In this document: positions 6,565 through 12,713 of the stretch, piece after piece
How the letters are laid out: each line of letters begins with the position of its first letter
Position numbering within the stretch: position 1 is the stretch's first letter
DNA from: a virus
DNA length: 20,183 nt
IMG/VR virus record: IMGVR_UViG_3300017917_002214
Span: 1-20,183 of that record
Direction: 5' to 3' (one strand)
Translations under genes and position numbers: made by a program
The notes under the pieces: model-generated
What the model was told of the DNA's origin: nothing
Seen by the model: the letters and a program-made list of their open reading frames with translations, nothing else
Databases searched by the model: none

Positions 6565-7568
6565 TGGATTTTCTTAAAGAAATTGTAAAAGAAGTTGGTG
6601 GCGAGTACACTAAACTTGCCTCTGATATTGATGAAACTGAAACTTATGTTGATACAGGTTCGTACATTTTTAATGCATTGGTTTCAGGTAGTATATTTGG
6701 TGGTGTATCTGGGAATAAAATTACTGCTATTGCTGGAGAGTCTTCTACTGGAAAGACTTTTTTCTCTCTCGCCGTGGTTAAGAACTTTCTTGATACTCAT
6801 TCCGATGGTTACTGTCTCTACTTTGATACTGAGGCTGCTATCACTAAATCTCTTTTAGAATCCCGTGGAATTGATACTTCTCGTCTTGTAGTTGTCAACG
6901 TTGTTACTATTGAAGAGTTTAGGGGTAAAGCACTTAAGGCAGTGGATATTTACTTAAAAAAACCTATAGAAGATCGCAAACCTTGTATGTTTGTGTTAGA
7001 CTCCTTAGGTATGCTTTCAACTGAGAAAGAGATTACTGATGCTCTGAACGATAAGCAAGTTCGTGATATGACCAAATCACAACTTGTCAAAGGTGCTTTT
7101 CGTATGCTCACTCTTAAGTTGGGGCAAGCAAACATTCCAATGATTGTAACAAATCACACTTACGATGTCATCGGTGCTTACGTTCCTACTAAAGAGATGG
7201 GTGGTGGTAGTGGTCTTAAGTATGCCGCTTCTACTATCATATATCTCAGTAAGAAAAAAGAAAAGGATGGAACAGAAGTCGTCGGAAACATTATCAAGGC
7301 AAAGACTGCTAAGTCGCGTTTGAGTAAAGAGAATCAAGAAGTTGAAATTCGTTTATTTTATGATGAGCGTGGTCTTGATCGCTATTATGGTCTCTTAGAA
7401 CTTGGGGAACTTGGGGGACTTTGGAAAAATGTTGCCGGACGTTATGAAATGGAAGGTAAGAAAATTTATGCAAAACAAATTCTAGCAAATCCAGAGGAGT
7501 ATTTTACTCCTGAAGTAATGGAAAAACTAGACGTAATTGCTAAAGGTGAATTTAGTTATGGAGTATGA
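6564..7568 (+). CDS. uvsX: UvsX recombinase (RecA-like)
   Basis: ATP-dependent strand-exchange protein that drives recombination-dependent replication and repair, 334 aa (T4 UvsX has 391). Walker A is GESSTGKT at 58-65. Walker B is the strand CMFVLDS with D146. The RecA-type core continues through KGAFRMLTLKLGQANIPMIV, the TNHTY segment and the glycine-rich loop MGGGSGLKYA. The ATG overlaps the gp43 stop (TAATG) and the stop overlaps the next start (ATGA), giving tight coupling in the replication operon. Confidence 0.98.
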   Translation: MDFLKEIVKEVGGEYTKLASDIDETETYVDTGSYIFNALVSGSIFGGVSGNKITAIAGESSTGKTFFSLAVVKNFLDTHSDGYCLYFDTEAAITKSLLESRGIDTSRLVVVNVVTIEEFRGKALKAVDIYLKKPIEDRKPCMFVLDSLGMLSTEKEITDALNDKQVRDMTKSQLVKGAFRMLTLKLGQANIPMIVTNHTYDVIGAYVPTKEMGGGSGLKYAASTIIYLSKKKEKDGTEVVGNIIKAKTAKSRLSKENQEVEIRLFYDERGLDRYYGLLELGELGGLWKNVAGRYEMEGKKIYAKQILANPEEYFTPEVMEKLDVIAKGEFSYGV

Positions 7569-8110
7569 AAAATATCAGAATTATAGAAACTGGTATTGAT
7601 GTTTCCGGTATTTTGAATCAACTGAAGCAGTACTCAGAAGATTGGGGATCTCAAAAAAATATTAAAAATACAGAACAGTTAGATCCCACAAAATATCTTG
7701 TAACAGCAGATGTTCTTCAGTTGATTGTTGGTGGAATTGAAAAGGAAGGTGATTATGTTGGAAATACTGAAATTTGTATTAAAACGCCAGCATATGAAAG
7801 GCATACTGAAATTCTTAAATTTGTAAATAAGAGATTTAAGAAAATTAGAAGATGTGGATTTCTTGCAATTCCAGTAGGGGATAAGGTGGGATTTCATATT
7901 GATGAAGGAACCTATTATCTTACCAAAGACCGATACCATCTTTCGATTCAAGGAAGATATGAATATAGTGTTGGTGATGAAACTTTAGTTATTGAACCTG
8001 GAACATTTTTCTGGTTCAATAATAAATTGCCACACCAAGCTGTTAATATTGGAGATAATGTTAGAATAACATTTGTATTTGATGTTCCACATCATAAGAA
8101 AAACCCGTAA
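7565..8110 (+). CDS. 2-oxoglutarate/Fe(II) oxygenase, Asp/Asn beta-hydroxylase-like
   Basis: Likely non-haem iron dioxygenase using 2-oxoglutarate and oxygen, 181 aa. The facial triad is visible: H111-x-D113 in GFHIDEG and H157 in KLPHQAV. R167 (NVRITFVFD) is well placed to bind the 2-oxoglutarate carboxylate. The R-x-H-L segment (DRYHLSIQG) and G-x-x-x-W-F (GTFFWFNN) fit the aspartyl/asparaginyl hydroxylase subfamily of the double-stranded beta-helix fold. Such genes are frequent in cyanophages; the substrate is unknown. The gene is embedded between uvsX (4-nt overlap) and gp41 (8-nt gap), so it is expressed with replication genes. Confidence 0.9.
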   Translation: MKNIRIIETGIDVSGILNQLKQYSEDWGSQKNIKNTEQLDPTKYLVTADVLQLIVGGIEKEGDYVGNTEICIKTPAYERHTEILKFVNKRFKKIRRCGFLAIPVGDKVGFHIDEGTYYLTKDRYHLSIQGRYEYSVGDETLVIEPGTFFWFNNKLPHQAVNIGDNVRITFVFDVPHHKKNP

Positions 8111-8118
8111 TTAAAATA

Positions 8119-9498
8119 ATGGAAAGACTTGAACTTACAATTTTACGCAATTTAGTTTATAATGAAGATTATTCGCGCAAGGTCATACCTTTTATTCAAC
8201 CAGATTATTTTGAAAAAAAGTCCGAAAAAGTCACGTTTGAAGAAATTGTTAAGTTCATTGTTAAATATGGTTCAGCAATTACAATCGAAGCACTTGGTAT
8301 TGAAATAGAAGGAAGAACAGACTTAACAGAGACTGAAATAAAAGAGATACGTGAATTAGTGTCTGAATTTAATGATTCTCTAGTAGAAAAACAGTGGTTG
8401 CTTGATACTACTGAAAAGTGGTGTCGTGATCGTGCTATTTACTTGGCACTTATGGAGTCAATTCATATTGCCGATGGAAATAATGAAAAAAAGAATCGTG
8501 ATGCGATTCCTAGTATTCTTTCTGATGCCCTAGCAGTATCTTTTGACAATAATATCGGACACGATTATCTTCAGAACTATGAGGAGCGATATGAGTTTTA
8601 TCACCGAAAAGAAGACAAAATTGAATTTGATCTTGAATATTTTAATAAAATTACCAAAGGTGGGATTCCTAATAAAACTCTTAATATCGCTCTTGCTGGT
8701 ACGGGTGTCGGGAAATCTCTATTCATGTGTCATGTGGCTAGTTCCGTCTTATTGCAAGGCAGGAACGTTCTCTATATCACACTTGAAATGGCTGAGGAAC
8801 GAATTGCAGAAAGAATTGATGCAAACCTATTAAATGTTCCTATTCAGCAACTAGTAGATCTTCCTCGTCAGATGTTTGAGAATAAGGTGACAAGTCTATC
8901 CAAGAAAACTCAAGGTACTCTTATAATTAAAGAGTATCCAACTGCATCTGCACATAGTGGACATTTTAAGGCACTTCTTAATGAACTTGCACTTAAGAAG
9001 TCATTTAGACCTGACATTATTTTTATTGATTACCTTAATATTTGTGCTTCCTCTAGGCATAAGGCAAACAGCTCTATAAATTCTTATTCGTATATCAAAT
9101 CAATTGCTGAGGAATTGCGCGGACTCGCCGTTGAGTTTAACGTCCCAATTGTATCCGCTACTCAGACCACTCGTTCAGGTTATGGTAATTCTGATGTTGA
9201 ACTTACTGATACTAGTGAGTCCTTTGGTCTCCCTGCTACTGCTGATCTTATGTTTGCCCTTATTAGTACAGAAGAGTTGGAGGGGTTGGGGCAGATTATG
9301 GTGAAACAACTTAAAAATAGATATAATGACCCTACAATTTATAAAAGGTTTATTGTAGGAATTGATCGTGCTAAAATGCGTCTATATGACTGTGAACAAA
9401 CAGCACAAAAAGACATACTTGACTCTGGAAACGAAGAAGAGTATAATGATAGTGAAGACAAAAAACCTAAAAAATCATTTGAAGGATTTAAATTTTAA
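8119..9498 (+). CDS. 41: Replicative DNA helicase gp41 (DnaB-like)
   Basis: Hexameric 5'-3' helicase of the phage replisome, working with primase gp61; 459 aa (T4 gp41 has 475). The N-terminal DnaB-like helical domain covers roughly residues 1-140. The RecA-type core has Walker A AGTGVGKS at 193-200 (K199), the catalytic glutamate E223 in YITLEMAEERIA, Walker B IIFIDYLN (D304), and the H4/sensor motif PIVSATQTTRSG (Q349). The acidic/lysine-rich tail ends SFEGFKF. The stop overlaps the mazG start by 1 nt. Confidence 0.98.
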   Translation: MERLELTILRNLVYNEDYSRKVIPFIQPDYFEKKSEKVTFEEIVKFIVKYGSAITIEALGIEIEGRTDLTETEIKEIRELVSEFNDSLVEKQWLLDTTEKWCRDRAIYLALMESIHIADGNNEKKNRDAIPSILSDALAVSFDNNIGHDYLQNYEERYEFYHRKEDKIEFDLEYFNKITKGGIPNKTLNIALAGTGVGKSLFMCHVASSVLLQGRNVLYITLEMAEERIAERIDANLLNVPIQQLVDLPRQMFENKVTSLSKKTQGTLIIKEYPTASAHSGHFKALLNELALKKSFRPDIIFIDYLNICASSRHKANSSINSYSYIKSIAEELRGLAVEFNVPIVSATQTTRSGYGNSDVELTDTSESFGLPATADLMFALISTEELEGLGQIMVKQLKNRYNDPTIYKRFIVGIDRAKMRLYDCEQTAQKDILDSGNEEEYNDSEDKKPKKSFEGFKF

Positions 9499-9911
9499 TG
9501 GAAACCAAACACGTTAATTTTAATAAGTATGCTGAGTTTGTCGATGCTGTAACTTCTGATGCATCGAAAGACTTTCTTGCTCTTTCCGATCGTTTAGTTC
9601 AACTGGATGAGAAAGGTGCTAATATTGAGAGACTCTTGACTGCTGGTGTTGGTATCAACGCTGAAGGTGGTGAGTTTCTAGAAATTATTAAGAAAATGAT
9701 CTTCCAAGGTAAACCTTATAATGAGGACAATCGTGAGCACCTGATTATTGAGTTGGGTGATATTATGTGGTATGTTGCTCAAGCATGTATTGCACTTGAT
9801 GTCACTCTTGATGATGTAGTTGCTCGTAATGTTCAAAAACTTCTGAAGCGTTATCCTGAAGGTGCTTTTGATGTTTATTTCTCTGAAAACCGTGCTGCTG
9901 ACGACCGATGA
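9498..9911 (+). CDS. mazG: MazG-type nucleoside triphosphate pyrophosphohydrolase
   Basis: All-alpha NTP pyrophosphatase, 137 aa. The metal-binding pattern E-x-x-E (E56, E59 in AEGGEFLEII) and E-x-x-D (E85, D88 in IIELGDIMWYV) is complete. The following helix (VTLDDVVARNVQKLLKRYP) is typical of the family. MazG is a common host-like gene of cyanophages. It was proposed to lower ppGpp, but (d)NTP hydrolysis is the better supported activity for the family. It lies between the helicase gene and the tRNAs, and its stop overlaps the next ATG (ATGA). Confidence 0.93.
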   Translation: METKHVNFNKYAEFVDAVTSDASKDFLALSDRLVQLDEKGANIERLLTAGVGINAEGGEFLEIIKKMIFQGKPYNEDNREHLIIELGDIMWYVAQACIALDVTLDDVVARNVQKLLKRYPEGAFDVYFSENRAADDR

Positions 9912-10081
9912 AAAAAGTCACTCTTAAAATGGATGTTCGTTCATCTGCAGCAGTCCGTCAAGTTCTGTTTGAAGCACAGAGAGGTTATAGTTATGAACAC
10001 GTTCCTCAACGGATTACTGATATTCGTGCCGTTGTTCAAGATATTGACGATGCTATCGGTTCTGTGGTAGAATCTGATTGA
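9908..10081 (+). CDS. Small hypothetical protein, 57 aa
   Basis: Short ORF starting MKKVTLKMDVRSSAAVRQVLFEAQ and ending DAIGSVVESD. Its ATG overlaps the mazG stop (ATGA). No domain is recognised: there is a predicted strand, then a helix (AVRQVLFEAQRG), then another helix (RAVVQDIDDAI). Composition and codon use look like the neighbours, and the frame is used right up to the tRNA region. It is probably a real coupled small gene of unknown function. Confidence 0.7.
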   Translation: MKKVTLKMDVRSSAAVRQVLFEAQRGYSYEHVPQRITDIRAVVQDIDDAIGSVVESD

Positions 10082-10092
10082 CCCTTCGGGGT
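10081..10092 (+). terminator. UUCG-loop hairpin between the coding operon and the tRNAs
   Basis: ACCC-TTCG-GGGT forms a 4-bp stem with a stable UUCG tetraloop, followed by TTT. It begins at the last base of the preceding stop. It may be a weak terminator or a processing or stability hairpin ahead of the tRNAs. The stem is short, so the assignment is tentative. Confidence 0.35.
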
Positions 10093-10098
10093 TTTACT

Positions 10099-10171
10099 GG
10101 GGAATTATCGCAGTTGGTAGTGCGCCTGATTTGTATTCGGGAGATCAGGAGTTCGAATCTCTTATTCTCCA
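10099..10171 (+). tRNA. tRNA-Thr (anticodon TGT)
   Basis: A 73-nt cloverleaf. Acceptor GGGGAAT/ATTCTCC has one G-U. The D loop is AGTTGGTA. The anticodon arm is CCTGA-TTTGTAT-TCGGG with anticodon TGT at 10132-10134. The T arm is AGGAG-TTCGAAT-CTCTT and the discriminator is A. No CCA is encoded. The D stem is imperfect (T10-C25 mismatch, G-U at 12-23). It reads ACA, a codon favoured in AT-rich phage genes. Confidence 0.88.
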
Positions 10172-10175
10172 CTTT

Positions 10176-10256
10176 GCCCAAGTGGTGTAATGGTAGCCAC
10201 GTATGCCTTAGGAGCATATATCGTAAGATGTGGAGGTTCGAGTCCTCTCTTGGGCA
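10176..10256 (+). tRNA. tRNA-Leu (anticodon TAG)
   Basis: An 81-nt class II tRNA. Acceptor GCCCAAG/CTTGGGC is perfect. The D arm is GTG/CAC. The anticodon arm is TATGC-CTTAGGA-GCATA with TAG at 10209-10211. The long variable arm has an ATC-GTAA-GAT mini-stem. The T arm is GGAGG-TTCGAGT-CCTCT. The discriminator is A and no CCA is encoded. It reads CTA. Only 4 nt separate it from tRNA-Thr, so the pair is probably co-transcribed. Confidence 0.93.
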
Positions 10257-10263
10257 CTAAATA
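10257..10263 (+). promoter_or_regulatory. Late promoter box CTAAATA directly after tRNA-Leu
   Basis: CTAAATA starts at the base immediately after the tRNA-Leu discriminator and ends 14 nt before the ATG at 10278, the same spacing as the box at 3204. It probably drives the accessory island as a late unit. Confidence 0.6.
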
Positions 10264-10277
10264 CTTGAAAAAGTCTT

Positions 10278-11135
10278 ATGGCTAAGATAGTTACAGAAAA
10301 TAGCACTGACCCAGATTATTATGATATTTGGGAATCTGCTGGAGCAAGAGGATATTTTAAATCTGGTGGTGGGGGATTTTTATATGAAGATTATTTGTAT
10401 TCTAAATGTAAGGATCTTGGATTAGTTCCTCCGGGATTTGCTCCTGCTGGTTCTGCTAATGATTTACCTGATCTTAAACTCCGTGTCGCTGGAGTTGGAC
10501 AAAAAACTTATACTAAAGGTATTCAACCACAAATTGCAAAGATTGAAATTAAATTAAATACTGAAGCTGATTTTGGACAAAGTGGTTTAAAGTGGGCTCC
10601 GGGAAGAAATTGGTATCTTGATGGGCAAAATAGTCCTGAGGGACTTCAAATGAGAACACTTCTTAATAGGATGGGTGTTCCTTTGAAAGTTAATGCTGCC
10701 TGGGGTGAATATGGACCACCTAAAAAATTTACGGCTGCAAAAACTGGGAGAGATATGAATAAAAAAGATTATGAATATGATATTCAAAGTTTTAAGGATG
10801 TCATATTAACTGGGGCTGATGCTCCAAATGTAACAACGTTGTTTCAATATTATGGTTCTAAACAAACAAATTATATACAAATAGGTGGTGGATATGGTCT
10901 TTATTATATGGGGTCTGATCCATTAAATTTAAAAACAGTCGGCGTCAAAGCATTTGATGGAACTTTAAAACTTAGGATTAGAAGAAAACCGGGTGGGAGT
11001 AGAACAGAACCATGGAACTATAGATTTTCTACTGCATTATTAATTGATAAAAAACCCAGACAAAGTAGTTTTGATTTGGAACAATCTGGAGAGGATCTAC
11101 TATACTATTTGGATAAATTTGGAGTATTTACATGA
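10278..11135 (+). CDS. Hypothetical protein, possible PD-(D/E)XK nuclease fold, 285 aa
   Basis: No family is recognised with certainty. Residues ~30-105 show spacing expected of a PD-(D/E)XK core. E37 lies in a helix (GFLYEDYLYSK), PD at 64-65 (ANDLPDLKL), E90-x-K92 in a strand (AKIEIKLN), and Q101 soon after (ADFGQ). An acidic residue, then D, then ExK, then Q is the usual order for this fold. The rest (to residue 285) is rich in Gly, Tyr and basic residues, with an RIRRKPGGSRTEPW stretch that might bind DNA. There is no signal peptide or membrane helix. It is preceded by a late box with little Shine-Dalgarno, and its stop overlaps the next start (ATGATG). Late expression would fit a packaging, recombination or packaged-nuclease role, but this is inference. 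Confidence 0.8.
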   Translation: MAKIVTENSTDPDYYDIWESAGARGYFKSGGGGFLYEDYLYSKCKDLGLVPPGFAPAGSANDLPDLKLRVAGVGQKTYTKGIQPQIAKIEIKLNTEADFGQSGLKWAPGRNWYLDGQNSPEGLQMRTLLNRMGVPLKVNAAWGEYGPPKKFTAAKTGRDMNKKDYEYDIQSFKDVILTGADAPNVTTLFQYYGSKQTNYIQIGGGYGLYYMGSDPLNLKTVGVKAFDGTLKLRIRRKPGGSRTEPWNYRFSTALLIDKKPRQSSFDLEQSGEDLLYYLDKFGVFT

Positions 11136-11380
11136 TGAAAGAACTGCAATTATTCATCAATAGTATTCTTGATATTTTTACAACCAAAAATTCAAGACCA
11201 AAAGATGTTTTTAACGATTTTATCAAGTATTTTTACTTCGCACTTGATAGGGAAATTCAATCTAATAAATCAGATTTGTTAAAGAATAAATATATTAAGA
11301 TTAGAAAGAATGGTCTCAATTACATTATTGCAAATGAAAAATCAATAATGTCGAGTATTTGTAATAGAACTAAAAAATAA
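11132..11380 (+). CDS. Small hypothetical protein, 82 aa
   Basis: Basic, helix-rich protein (MMKELQLFINSILDIF at the start, NRTKK at the end) with many Lys, Asn, Ile and Phe. The start overlaps the previous stop; translation could begin at either of two adjacent ATGs (11132 or 11135). It ends 2 nt before the capsid-targeted nucleotidyltransferase gene, so it belongs to the same unit. No domain is recognised. It could be a partner of the preceding nuclease-like protein, but nothing shows this directly. Confidence 0.7.
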   Translation: MMKELQLFINSILDIFTTKNSRPKDVFNDFIKYFYFALDREIQSNKSDLLKNKYIKIRKNGLNYIIANEKSIMSSICNRTKK

Positions 11381-11382
11381 GA

Positions 11383-12699
11383 ATGAAAAGTTTTTTCCAG
11401 TTTATTTCCGAAGCATCTGCATCCCAACAAGCAGCGCGTCTTGGTCTTGTTGGAGATGGGCACGGTGGATGGTATGATAAGCAAGGTGAGTTTGTAGCAA
11501 AAACTGAAGGTGGGCAACTTAAGTTTTATAATAAGCGTCAAAGAGTTGGACAAAAAGATCCGGCACAAACTGAAAAGGAAAAAACAATTGCATCACCTGG
11601 ATATAATGATCCAGCATTTCAGCAGCAAGCAACACAGCAGGCACCAGTAGAACAACCACCTGCACCCGAGCAGCAAGCAGCGCAGGAACAACCTCCTGTA
11701 CAATATCTTCCTGTTCCTAAAACAAAAGGAACTCTTACTATTGCCTTTGGTCGTTTTAATCCGCCAACAATTGGTCACCAACAATTGATGGATGTTGCGG
11801 CACAATCAGCCTCTCAAGATAAAGATGGGGAATATCTAATCTTCCCTTCTCGTAGTCAAGATAAGAAAAAGAATCCTCTTGACCCAGATACAAAGATTGC
11901 TTATATGCAGAAGTTCTATCCAAATCATGCAGGTAATATTGTAAATGATGCTAATACAAAGACAATTTTTGATGTCTTAAAAATGGCTCATAATAATGGA
12001 TATGCTGGGGTAAGAATTATTGGTGGTGCTGATAGAGTTAAGGAATTTGAAAAACTTTCTAATCAATATAATGGGCAACTTTATAACTTTGATAATATAG
12101 AAGTAGTTTCTGCAGGTGATAGAGACCCTGATGCAAAGGGTGTTGAAGGAATGTCTGCATCAAGAATGAGACTTGCTGCTGCCGAAGGTGACTTTAAAAC
12201 TTTTCGTTCAGGTCTTCCTCCCGAAGTAAAACCTGCAGAAGCAAGAGAATTATTTAATATTCTTCGTGGTGCGATGAATGTTAAAGAAGGTTGGGATATT
12301 TGGGAGATTGCTCCTAAACTTGATTTTCAGTCTCTTCGTGAAAATTATCTTTCGGAGGCAATCTTTAGACTTGGTGAAAAGGTTGAAAATTTAAATACTG
12401 GATTGATTGGGCGTATTATTCGCCGGGGAACTAATTATTTGATTTGTGTAACTGAGTCTGGGCAAATGTTTAAATCCTGGATTAAGGATTTGGTAGAATA
12501 TACTGAAGTAAAAATGGATCGAAAAATGAGAGATAAAATTCACCCTAATACTCTTACCGGAACTTTAGGAGCATTCAAACATTTTTCGGATATGACTCCT
12601 GGAGCAATCGAAACAGGGAAGAAAAATTTACAACCTGGTGGAAAGGCTTATACTGGATACAATATAAGAGAATTCATAAATAAATATAGAAAAAAGTAA
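11383..12699 (+). CDS. Capsid-targeted nucleotidyltransferase-like fusion protein, 438 aa
   Basis: Modular protein. Residues 1-11 (MKSFFQFISEA) closely match the capsid-targeting peptide of T4 internal proteins (MKTYQEFIAEA) and include a prohead-protease site I-x-E|A after E10. Residues ~15-50 hold a 'GLVGDGHGGWYDKQGEF' module that I recall from several cyanophage proteins. Residues ~72-112 are a Gln/Pro/Ala-rich linker. Residues ~115-300 look like a cytidylyltransferase-type domain: TIAFGRFNPPTIGHQQL with T129-x-G-H132 as the (H/T)xGH motif, RIIGGADR at 211-218, and MSASRMR at 257-263 resembling the ISxTxxR motif. Another L-S-E|A site is at 323-326. A C-terminal small beta domain follows (LGEKVENLNTGLIGRIIRRG, ~330-373), then a basic tail. 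The family transfers nucleotidyl groups to small molecules (for example NMN or phosphopantetheine); the substrate here is unknown. Probably packaged in the head and injected (inference). Confidence 0.88.
   Translation: MKSFFQFISEASASQQAARLGLVGDGHGGWYDKQGEFVAKTEGGQLKFYNKRQRVGQKDPAQTEKEKTIASPGYNDPAFQQQATQQAPVEQPPAPEQQAAQEQPPVQYLPVPKTKGTLTIAFGRFNPPTIGHQQLMDVAAQSASQDKDGEYLIFPSRSQDKKKNPLDPDTKIAYMQKFYPNHAGNIVNDANTKTIFDVLKMAHNNGYAGVRIIGGADRVKEFEKLSNQYNGQLYNFDNIEVVSAGDRDPDAKGVEGMSASRMRLAAAEGDFKTFRSGLPPEVKPAEARELFNILRGAMNVKEGWDIWEIAPKLDFQSLRENYLSEAIFRLGEKVENLNTGLIGRIIRRGTNYLICVTESGQMFKSWIKDLVEYTEVKMDRKMRDKIHPNTLTGTLGAFKHFSDMTPGAIETGKKNLQPGGKAYTGYNIREFINKYRKK
12676..12682 (+). promoter_or_regulatory. 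Possible late box ATAAATA before the modular protein
   Basis: CATAAATA lies in the last codons of the preceding gene, 31 nt before the ATG at 12714. It matches 7 of 8 bases of the T4 late box. AT-rich coding sequence gives similar matches by chance (AATAAATA occurs inside gp43 and the primase gene), so support is weak. Confidence 0.3.
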
Positions 12700-12713
12700 A
12701 TTAAAGAATTTCC

